Assembly: GCA_028819075.1 (NCBI GenBank)
Contig: JAPPMM010000018.1
Location: forward strand, 62,001 to 126,000
DNA: 64,000 nt
Reading direction: 5' to 3'
Origin: Gammaproteobacteria bacterium
GTDB taxonomy: Bacteria > Gemmatimonadota > Gemmatimonadetes > Longimicrobiales > Gaopeijiaceae
In this document: one piece after another, positions 18,190 to 24,535 of the stretch
Layout of the letters: each line of letters opens with the position of its first letter
How positions within the stretch are numbered: the first letter of the stretch is position 1
Translations under genes and position numbers: made by a program
Notes under the pieces: generated by a model
What the model was told of the DNA's origin: nothing
The model's database searches: none
What the model saw: the letters and a program-made list of their open reading frames with translations, nothing else

Positions 18190-18477
18190 CTATAGCAAGA
18201 AGCTGCTTACCAAGTCGACGCCACAAGACACCCTGTCGATGCCCCACTTCATCCCGCACCCGGCGCGACTGAAGAACGTGCGGCCCCCGCACTGAGCCAT
18301 AGCGTCGTCAGCGTTGGCAAGACACCGGTCGAATTGCTCGCTGGGTGTACATTCCCGCGGACTGCCGTACATGGTGTAACACTCCGCCAGCAGTGGTCCA
18401 GCTCCAAGAGCCAGAGCCGTTGCGAGCGCGAGACCGAGTCCGGTGGTTCGCACTAGGGGGTTTCTTGCGCGCATCAT
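18190..18477 (-). CDS. Small secreted cysteine protein, C-x10-C family, member 1
   Basis: Encodes 95 residues after AGGAG, with two adjacent ATGs available. The signal peptide (TGLGLALATALALGAGPLLA) is closely similar to those of the two other family genes in this island. The mature part has six cysteines. The last four follow C-x10-C-x10-C-x10-C (starting DRCLANADDAMAQC and ending DRVSC), which suggests a disulfide-stapled helical hairpin; two more Cys lie at the N-terminus (AECYTMY, PRECTP). No known family is recognised. It sits between a conserved hairpin and member 2, on the same strand. AGA, CTA and GTA codons are frequent, unlike most of the window. Confidence 0.7.
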   Translation of the reverse strand: MMRARNPLVRTTGLGLALATALALGAGPLLAECYTMYGSPRECTPSEQFDRCLANADDAMAQCGGRTFFSRAGCGMKWGIDRVSCGVDLVSSFLL

Positions 18478-18604
18478 GTTATTCTCCTGTGGGTTTGAGG
18501 TGGATGACTAAATGGAGGCCGTCGCATCTTTGCTCGGGCCAGATCGATACAGTTGTCCGCGCTGGTCGGAAGCACGACCGGCACGATCAGAAGGAGATCA
18601 GTGG

Positions 18605-18838
18605 TCAAAAGACGCAATCCACCGCGTCCAGGAACGCTACGAAGGAGCAAGTGACACGGTCCCAGAAGCCCTTCGCCTGCCTGAGGCATTCGCCGTAGTC
18701 CTCTACGGCTTCGCCCAGGCACCCTGGGAGTACTTCCCCCTGCGCGGCCAGCACCGGTCCGGTGCCCAGCGCCAGTGCGACCATCAGAGCGAGGCTTGCC
18801 CCGGTCAAGCGGACAAATCGTTTGGTTTTGGCGATCAT
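18605..18838 (-). CDS. Small secreted cysteine protein, C-x10-C family, member 2
   Basis: Encodes 77 residues from an ATG after GAGGAGAG. The signal peptide is TGASLALMVALALGTGPVLA, nearly the same as in member 3. The mature 46-residue part contains four cysteines in the order C-x10-C-x12-C-x10-C: GCLGEAVEDYGEC, then GFWDRVTC, then LDAVDC close to the end. It lies in the left copy of a duplicated cassette whose right copy holds member 3. Cysteine spacing, length and leader point to a paralogous family; function is unknown, with a secreted structural peptide, bacteriocin-like peptide or chaperone-like hairpin all possible. Confidence 0.72.
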   Translation of the reverse strand: MIAKTKRFVRLTGASLALMVALALGTGPVLAAQGEVLPGCLGEAVEDYGECLRQAKGFWDRVTCSFVAFLDAVDCVF

Positions 18839-19298
18839 GGCTCTCTCCTCGTATGGATTTGACTGTGCGGGCCGTCTTGTCGGCCTGCGTGAGCGGACCA
18901 GCCGATTCGCGCGAGTGGGCGGGATCTCACCGCAGGTGGCATCTCGAGAGCTGTGTCACGGTCGAGTTCGAGGTTGGGTTGTATCGACATGGTGTGCTCG
19001 TTGAGGTCGCGGCCAGCGCGGCTCCTTGTCGCGCTGTTTGCGAGTGAGATCGGAGTCCCTCATCCGCGAATCGGTGCCTGTTCGCGGGTCACTCATCCAC
19101 GTCTCGTACCGAAGCGCGGACCCCGGGCGAGTCAATGGCGGGATGTGCCGGTGTCCCTGAATCGGGCCGGTGCCGACGCATCGCAGCGGCGTCGAGACCG
19201 GATAGAGGCGTTGCCGACCCGACCCTGCCAGGGCCGGAGACGTCGGCGAGGGACGGACGCAAGCCCGCGGACACGGAACTGGACGAACAGAGAGGGAA
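18839..19298. other. Duplicated non-coding segment, left copy
   Basis: About 460 bases without a supported gene. Both ends match the segment at 22968-23269. 18839-18895 corresponds to the stretch just upstream of member 3. 19083-19165, with scattered matches up to 19298, corresponds to the part before the small membrane-protein gene. The middle (about 18896-19082) is extra here. It presumably holds the promoter of member 2 on the minus strand; no clear boxes were identified. Confidence 0.65.
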
Positions 19299-19465
19299 AG
19301 GAAGACGTTTTCTCAGCTGCCTGCGGGGGAATCACTGCGGTCCTGCTTCTGAAGGCTGCGGCCTTCGCCTTCGGGTTCAAGCTGCTGCTGATCGCCGCAG
19401 CCGTCCGGCTCGTCTGGACGCTGCTCCGGAAAAGCCGGTGGTGCCGAACCTGCGACGAGGAATAG
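19299..19465 (+). pseudogene. Decayed copy of the small two-helix membrane protein gene
   Basis: Aligns with the intact gene at 23270-23476, from the ribosome-site context (GAGAGGGAA) to the final GACGA(G/C)GAATAG. Three lesions are visible: the ATG has become AGG, a base is missing near CTGCGGGGGAATC so the frame shifts, and about 40 bases encoding the first membrane helix are deleted. The stop codon is preserved. It is directly fused to a second pseudogene fragment. Confidence 0.8.
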
Positions 19466-19792
19466 GACGGCTCCTCCAACTTCCTGTTCGGCTATATGAA
19501 CCGGAACTAGCTCGTGTGGACCCTCAACAGCCTCGGGATGACCGAGCAGACCTACGCGACCCGGCGGCCGGGACCATCGTCGACAACACGGTCGTCATAT
19601 CCGAGACCGGCGCCCTGGGAGCCGGTTCCAGCAGCCCGGAGATGCGCGCCAACCAGCCGCTGGCGATCAACGTCGAGGGTCTTGATGTTCGCGAGACATC
19701 GGTGGGTCGGCAGGTACCATCACCGTGCTCGTCGAGGGACGGACGGCCTGTGCGGGTTCCCCTACTGCGGCGAGGGCCACCTTTGCGGCATC
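19466..19792 (+). pseudogene. Truncated copy of the secreted protein gene at 17014-18057
   Basis: It starts abruptly with sequence matching 17217 onward (GACGGCTC-TTCAACTTCCTG). About 140 bases of the parent are then missing, with the junction at a GGAACT shared by both sides of the gap, and the join creates a TAG. Matching resumes (CTCGTGTGGAC, GACAACACGGTCGTCAT, GAGATGCGCGCCAACCAGCC) to about 19735. A second gap removes about 150 bases before a last match around CTACTGCGGCGAGGGC. The N-terminal signal sequence and C-terminus are absent and frames are broken, so it cannot encode the parent product. Confidence 0.8.
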
Positions 19793-19800
19793 CAGCATGC

Positions 19801-20544
19801 TCAGGACTGCTCCGCGTGGGGCAGCCGGCCTTTGTTGACCGTGTACCAGACGCCGAGCGCACCCAAGGCCGTCCAACCGATGCTGTATGCAAGGATTTGT
19901 GCAGATGGGATCCAGATGGCATCGGATCCGCCGACAAGGAAATCACGGAATTCTCTAATGGCGGGAATCGGAACGAGTAGTGCTTCGACCAGCCAGTTCC
20001 AAGGCCGTCCAAGCAGGTGGGTCGAGCCCGTTTCACGGGCCAGGGCTCCCGCCGCCACGAAACCGATCGCAACCAGCGTCGATCCTCTCGATATCCAGGA
20101 CGAGAAGCCAAACACAACGCAAGCGAAGATGAGCACATATGGAAGGTAGCCGAGCAGCCGACTGATCTCGTCGGGTTGACCCAGCGCCGCGATCCCCAGG
20201 CGCGTTGCACCAAGCGCGAGAAGCGCAAACACCAGCGAGACCAGCAGCCCTTCCAGGAACCTCGACAGATAGAAGTGCACCGGTCCGATTGGCTTCTGCA
20301 GCCAAAGTCGTGCCATACCGCGTCGGAAGTCACCTGACACAATACCGGACGCGAAGACCAGCGGAAGAGCGAGACACAAGATTGCGAATATGTCACCGAG
20401 ACCTACCGCGAGCAGGCTGGGCTCACCGCCGATGAGATTGGGCCACTGGATGATTCCGATGGCGAGGACCATCAGTGTGAGAGCTTTGACACGCGACCGA
20501 ACCAATAGGATGACTCGTCTGCTCAAGGGCATATACATAATCAT
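19801..20544 (-). CDS. ABC-2-type transporter permease
   Basis: Encodes 247 residues with about six hydrophobic segments, for example ALTLMVLAIGIIQW, IFAILCLALPLVFASGIVSG, LLVSLVFALLALGA, YVLIFACVVFGFSSW, LVAIGFVAAGAL and AYSIGWTALGALGVW. The loop SGDFRRGMARLWLQKPIGPV after the second helix pair is the usual cytoplasmic coupling region of ABC-2 permeases. The start overlaps the ATPase gene by four bases, so the pair is co-translated and should form one exporter. Codon use (ATA, AGA, CTA, TTG) departs from the window average. The cargo is unknown. Confidence 0.85.
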   Translation of the reverse strand: MIMYMPLSRRVILLVRSRVKALTLMVLAIGIIQWPNLIGGEPSLLAVGLGDIFAILCLALPLVFASGIVSGDFRRGMARLWLQKPIGPVHFYLSRFLEGLLVSLVFALLALGATRLGIAALGQPDEISRLLGYLPYVLIFACVVFGFSSWISRGSTLVAIGFVAAGALARETGSTHLLGRPWNWLVEALLVPIPAIREFRDFLVGGSDAIWIPSAQILAYSIGWTALGALGVWYTVNKGRLPHAEQS

Positions 20545-21278
20545 TCTCCAGTTCCCGTAAACTCAGCTTCCAGTATCGTGTCGGCGGGAGCGTCGCCAGG
20601 GCTGAGGACGGGGCCTGGACGGATGGTCCCATCTTCAAGAACGAAGGCGCGGTTCGCCAATCGTTCCACTTCCCCCAGTTCGTGGCTGGCCAGCACCACA
20701 GTGGCTCCCCGATTCCGCGCGCCAATGATTTCTGCTCTAAGGGCGTGGCGTGCGGGTGGGTCGAGCCCCGCAAAAGGCTCATCGAGCAATACGACCGTGG
20801 GTTCACCGATCAGGGCGTAGGCCAAAGACAGCCGTCGCTTCATGCCTTTCGAGTACCGTCGGGCGGGGCGCAAGAGGGTGGCGTCGTCAAATCGGGTTCG
20901 CGAGATGGCTTTCCGGAACGCGCCATGCCGGTCATCCGGCGAGATCCCGCTGAGGTCGACGCCGCGCCCGAGCACATCCCGGGCGTTCCACAGTCCCGGA
21001 AAGTCAATCGTCTCGGGCTGATAGGCGATTCCCTTCCGCTGCCGGTACTCCATGGGCGGCAAACCACCGATGAGGCACTTCCCCGCGTCGACCGGCAAGA
21101 ACCCGAGCAGGACACGGAACAACGTTGTCTTCCCTGCTCCGTTAGGGCCGACGATCGCAGTGATCTCACCTGATCGTGCGACAAAGTCGATCTTCGACAG
21201 CACCCGACGACGTCGGGAGAATCTGCGGTAGGATACGCTCGCCCCGTCGACAACGATATCCGCCTGTGTAGCACCCAT
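20541..21278 (-). CDS. ABC transporter ATP-binding protein
   Basis: Encodes 245 residues from an ATG (MGATQADIVVDGASV) one base after the stop of the propeller gene, which favours this start over an upstream in-frame one. Motifs: Walker A GPNGAGKTT, Q-loop AYQPET, a signature region YSKGMKRRLSLAYAL in place of LSGGQ, Walker B VVLLDEPFAGLDPP and switch His in LASHEL. The weak signature is typical of the ABC-2 exporter class. It is middle gene of a three-gene operon (propeller, ATPase, permease) and powers the membrane partner. Confidence 0.9.
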   Translation of the reverse strand: MGATQADIVVDGASVSYRRFSRRRRVLSKIDFVARSGEITAIVGPNGAGKTTLFRVLLGFLPVDAGKCLIGGLPPMEYRQRKGIAYQPETIDFPGLWNARDVLGRGVDLSGISPDDRHGAFRKAISRTRFDDATLLRPARRYSKGMKRRLSLAYALIGEPTVVLLDEPFAGLDPPARHALRAEIIGARNRGATVVLASHELGEVERLANRAFVLEDGTIRPGPVLSPGDAPADTILEAEFTGTGE

Positions 21279-21279
21279 G

Positions 21280-22398
21280 TCAGCGACCCTCCAGCGCGTA
21301 GGTGGTGAGCCGAACGCCTTCGAGATCGTCCCAGCCCAGCAAGGCCGTCCCCTCATGTACAAAGGCGTATCTCGCACGGGGAACGAGAAGCCTGATCGAG
21401 TCTTGTCGGCCAGGTGCGATCAGTTCATAACTCTCGGGCTGATCGGAAGCCAGGACGCGGTAGATCCATATGCCGTTGCGGGTCACAAAGACTTCTGCAA
21501 TGGGATAGAACTGCTCAGGCAGCGTCCACCGCATGTCTGTCCGAGCGGACAGTGTGGAACGCATCTGTCTGATCAATTCCCTTGGTGTCGCTACCACTGC
21601 GAGCCAGTCATGGCAGACGGACTCGATCGCCTCTCCATCGAGCCGATAGACGCCGAGGCATGTGTCTTGCGCGCTACCGAACACGAATCCCTCGGGATGC
21701 AAGCTCAGGATCGGCGGAGTGAGAGCGTCGAGCACGACCGGCGCGTCAGACTGGGGAAGGCGCGCAGCCACCGTCCGGTTGAACCCGTCCCCGGCCTCCA
21801 GGACCACGCGTGTCTCCGTCCTTATTCCGTCGCTTCTGCATCTGACGAGCAGCAAAAGGCCGAGCGGCGTGGAAGCGAGATCGTGGATTTCGGGCAGAAG
21901 GCATGCGTCGAGGCGAACCAGTCGGGTGGCCAGCACAGCGCCTTCGGGCGAATACAAGTTCACCTGATTATTTGTCCGCTCCGTCACCACGATCGAATCG
22001 CCATGCGCCGCGATCGCAGCCGGGAGTGCTCCGAATTCACCCGGCCCGCGGCCTCTTCGGCCGAAACTGCCCAATAACGCCCCGGCGGAGTCGAGGCGGT
22101 GAACCCGGGCGGCCCGCGCGTCAAGGACGAACCAGTCTCCATCGTGAAAGACCGCGTCGGTGGCGGAGAGTACATTCTCCAGGAGGGGCACGTCCAGAGG
22201 CACCTCCAGGGGTCTTCGCTCCTGGTAGACCTCTACTCGGTCAGCGTTGGCAGCCCCCCGTGCATCCATGGGGCGACGGTCCCGTAATGTCTGTACGACG
22301 CTCAGGAACAGAACGGATGCGGCTGCCGCGAAGGCGATTCCGACCACCCATCCGGCCGATCCGGCTACAGATCCTCCTGCCTTGGGAATCATGAACAT
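21280..22398 (-). CDS. Membrane-anchored beta-propeller protein (6-bladed/NHL-like)
   Basis: Encodes 372 residues; the second Met (start at 22392) has the better spacing from AAGAAAGG. One N-terminal membrane segment (GWVVGIAFAAAASVLFLSVV) anchors a domain with propeller-like repeats: WFVLDARAARVHRLDSAGAL, SFGRRGRGPGEFGA, DSIVVTERTNNQVNLYSPEG, and later blades. The GRRGRGPGEF motif is typical of 6-bladed NHL-type propellers. It is first in the operon with the ABC ATPase one base away, so it may help the exporter act at the periplasmic face. No enzymatic motif is seen. Confidence 0.8.
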   Translation of the reverse strand: MFMIPKAGGSVAGSAGWVVGIAFAAAASVLFLSVVQTLRDRRPMDARGAANADRVEVYQERRPLEVPLDVPLLENVLSATDAVFHDGDWFVLDARAARVHRLDSAGALLGSFGRRGRGPGEFGALPAAIAAHGDSIVVTERTNNQVNLYSPEGAVLATRLVRLDACLLPEIHDLASTPLGLLLLVRCRSDGIRTETRVVLEAGDGFNRTVAARLPQSDAPVVLDALTPPILSLHPEGFVFGSAQDTCLGVYRLDGEAIESVCHDWLAVVATPRELIRQMRSTLSARTDMRWTLPEQFYPIAEVFVTRNGIWIYRVLASDQPESYELIAPGRQDSIRLLVPRARYAFVHEGTALLGWDDLEGVRLTTYALEGR

Positions 22399-22636
22399 CC
22401 TTTCTTGTTATTGGTGAATAATTCAGGCTCTTGCCATTCTCTCCCGAGCGATGCCGCAGCCAGCAAACGCCGCGGGATGCAGGCGGCCAGCACGCCGGTT
22501 CCGGCACGCCTTCCAGAGTGCTGCCCGCCGCAGGGCTACGCCATGGCTGGGTGGGAACACATGGTGTCAGATGGAAGCATATGCCGGAGTACGAGTTGGC
22601 GGGACGGCATTTCGGCGGCCGAAGAGCACGAGTCGC
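22399..22636. other. Intergenic region upstream of the propeller-ABC operon
   Basis: Contains the minus-strand leader of the operon. The A/T-rich stretch at about 22405-22430 (TTGTTATTGGTGAATAATTC on the plus strand) is the most AT-rich spot nearby and a likely promoter site, but I cannot define both boxes. No gene is seen in the rest. Confidence 0.4.
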
Positions 22637-22667
22637 CCCAGGCCCGGGAGTTTCTCCCGAGCCTGGG
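22637..22667. repeat. Conserved hairpin, right copy
   Basis: CCCAGGCCCGGGA, loop GTTTC, TCCCGAGCCTGGG: a 13-bp stem with one mismatch, matching the left copy at 18108-18138. Conserved flanks include AGCACGAGT before and GAGCAG(C/T)CGCGCC after. It lies on the 3' side of family member 3. No T-run follows on either strand. Confidence 0.8.
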
Positions 22668-22712
22668 AGCAGTCGCGCCGGCCCGCGCTGGTCGGAAACA
22701 CGACAGGCTCGA

Positions 22713-22967
22713 TCAGAAGGCGTTAGTTATTGCGTCGCTGACGCAACCCAACCCGTCCAGAATCGCTACGGCCCTGCAGCCGACACGGTCCCAGAAGCCG
22801 TCTGCCCCCTCCATGCATTCGACGAAGTCCCTCGCGGCTTCGACCAGGCACCCTGCGAATCCTCTCTCCTGTGCGGCCACCATCGGTCCGGCTCCCAGTG
22901 CCAGTGCGACCACCAGCGCGAGGCTTGCTCCGGTCGAGCGGACGAGTCGTTTGGTTCTTCGGATCAT
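22713..22967 (-). CDS. Small secreted cysteine protein, C-x10-C family, member 3
   Basis: Encodes 84 residues from an ATG after AGGAGAGG. The leader TGASLALVVALALGAGPMVA is almost identical to that of member 2. The mature protein has exactly four cysteines spaced C-x10-C-x12-C-x10-C (GCLVEAARDFVEC, DGFWDRVGC, LDGLGC), with a short extra tail (VSDAITNAF). The conserved GFWDRV and acidic/alanine-rich helices suggest a helical hairpin held by two disulfides in the periplasm or outside the cell. It belongs to the right, intact cassette, divergent from the small membrane-protein gene. Not assigned to a known family. Confidence 0.75.
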   Translation of the reverse strand: MIRRTKRLVRSTGASLALVVALALGAGPMVAAQERGFAGCLVEAARDFVECMEGADGFWDRVGCRAVAILDGLGCVSDAITNAF

Positions 22968-23269
22968 GCCTCTCTCCTACTATGAATTCGACTGTGCCGG
23001 CCGTCTTGTCGGCCTGCGTTCGCGGGTCACTCATCCACGTCTCGTGCCGAAGCGCGGATTCCGGGCGAGTCAATGGCCGGATGCGCCGGTGTCGATGAAT
23101 CGGGCCGGTGTCGATGACTCACGCCGGCGTCGGGGCTCGGGCCGGAATCGACGCATCACACCGGTGTCCAGCCAGTAGAGAGGCGTTACCTTGACCCGGC
23201 CGGGCCCGGAAACTTCAGCGAGAGCCGGACGTACGGCGGCGGACACAAACCCGACGAACGGAGAGGGAA
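22968..23269. other. Duplicated non-coding segment, right copy
   Basis: Divergent interval between member 3 and the small membrane protein. It is homologous to both ends of 18839-19298. It ends with GAGAGGGAA just before the plus-strand ATG. Tandem-like phrases (GCCGGTGTCGATGA, GCCGGTGTCGATGACTC) recur around 23084-23120. Promoters for both genes should lie here; boxes were not defined. Confidence 0.55.
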
Positions 23270-23476
23270 ATGAAGACGTTTGCTCAGCTGTCCGCGGTGG
23301 GAATCGCCGCGGTCCTGCTTCTGAAGCTGCTGGGGGTGATCGTCGTGCCGCTGCTGGGGTTCCTCGCGGCGGCCTTCGCCTTTGGCTTCAAGCTGCTGCT
23401 AATCGCGGCAGCCGTCTGGCTCGTCTTGAAACTGCTCCGGAAAAGCGGGTGCTGCGGAACCAGCGACGACGAATAG
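23270..23476 (+). CDS. Small two-helix membrane protein
   Basis: Encodes 68 residues after a GGAGAGGG ribosome site. Two hydrophobic helices (VGIAAVLLLKLLGVIVVPLL and LAAAFAFGFKLLLIAAAVWL) are followed by a short basic patch, a Cys pair (KSGCCGTS) and an acidic end (DDE). It is likely an inner-membrane hairpin with both ends on one side. It is divergent from secreted family member 3 and duplicated together with it; the other copy is a pseudogene. Function unknown. Confidence 0.7.
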   Translation: MKTFAQLSAVGIAAVLLLKLLGVIVVPLLGFLAAAFAFGFKLLLIAAAVWLVLKLLRKSGCCGTSDDE

Positions 23477-23479
23477 CCC

Positions 23480-24460
23480 CTACGTCCAGCGCCCCAGTTG
23501 CTGCAGCTGCCGGGGCGTTCCCATGACCACCAGCTCGTCCCCCACCTTGAGCGTGGTGCTCCCCTTCGGATTGAACGTGATCTGCTTCTGATCCGCTCCG
23601 CGCAGGAGGGCAACCACGACCATCGACTCGCGAATGTGCGTGGCGTCGAGCGTCTTCCCAGCCGCCGCCGCCCGCGCGCTCAGGGCGACCTGGTCCGTGC
23701 GCAGATTCAGTTCCTGCAGGCGGTTGCCGATCTCGAGCAGCGTCGTCGCCGACGGGCGAACCAGCATCGCGGCCATCGTGACGCCGCCGCTGACGTTGGG
23801 GCTGACGACGTGACTCGCGCCCGCCCTGTACATCTTGGCGGTGGTCTCGGGGTCGTCGGCCCGCGCGACCACGGTCAGTTCGGCGTTGAGGACGCGCGCG
23901 GACAAACACACGAACAGGTTGTCGGCGTCCTCGCTCAGACACGTGATGAGACCCCGCGCGTGGCGGATGCCGGCGCTCTCGAGGGCCTCGTCCTTCGCGG
24001 CGTCGCCCTCGACCACCAGCGCGTTGGGGAATCTGCTGCGGACTGAGCGAATTCTCTCCGGGTCGACTTCGACGACCACGAAGTCCAGCTCCGACTGTTC
24101 CAGTTCGATGAGGACTTGCATTCCGGTGCGGCCGCATCCGCACACAATCACGTGGTTTCTCAGCTTGGCGATGGTTTTCATGGTGCGCCGTCGTTGAAGC
24201 GTGCCCGTCAGATCCATTTCGACGAAGAAAGCCGTGATCGCGGCGAACCATAGGCCGAGTCCGGTCAGCCCCAGGGCGAGCAGGCCCATGGTGAAGTTGC
24301 GCCCGGCGGCAGAGAGCGGAGCGACCTCGTGGTACCCCACCGCGGTCAGGGTGATGACGGTCATGTAGAGGGCGTCGTGGAACGACCATCCCTCGAAGAA
24401 CATGTACCCCCAGATCCCGATCACATTCACGATCACGAAGTAGAGGGCCATCCAGGCCAT
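23480..24460 (-). CDS. Two-helix potassium channel with RCK/TrkA domains
   Basis: Encodes 326 residues from the ATG after GAGGCAC; a GTG at 24496 would add 12 residues but lacks a ribosome site. The first membrane helix is ALYFVIVNVIGIWGYMFF. The pore loop is LYMTVITLTAVGYHEVAP and the second helix is NFTMGLLALGLTGLGLWFAA. The RCK (TrkA-N) domain follows, with nucleotide-binding GCGRTG and VVEVDPERI, then a TrkA-C domain (LRGADQKQITFNPKG, GDELVVMG). Such channels are ligand-gated K+ pores. The filter reads TAVGYH, with His in place of the last Gly of TVGYG. Stands alone, convergent with the small membrane-protein gene. Confidence 0.92.
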   Translation of the reverse strand: MAWMALYFVIVNVIGIWGYMFFEGWSFHDALYMTVITLTAVGYHEVAPLSAAGRNFTMGLLALGLTGLGLWFAAITAFFVEMDLTGTLQRRRTMKTIAKLRNHVIVCGCGRTGMQVLIELEQSELDFVVVEVDPERIRSVRSRFPNALVVEGDAAKDEALESAGIRHARGLITCLSEDADNLFVCLSARVLNAELTVVARADDPETTAKMYRAGASHVVSPNVSGGVTMAAMLVRPSATTLLEIGNRLQELNLRTDQVALSARAAAAGKTLDATHIRESMVVVALLRGADQKQITFNPKGSTTLKVGDELVVMGTPRQLQQLGRWT

Positions 24461-24535
24461 GTGCCTCGAGAAGGAACCGCTCACTGAGGCGCCCACGTCA
24501 CGCGGCGCCGATGGTGCGGGGTGCCGTATCCCGGA

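Noticed and set aside
18062-18555. Possible insertion sequence at the island border
   Set aside because: No transposase fragment, terminal inverted repeats or target-site duplication could be found around the duplicated cassettes.
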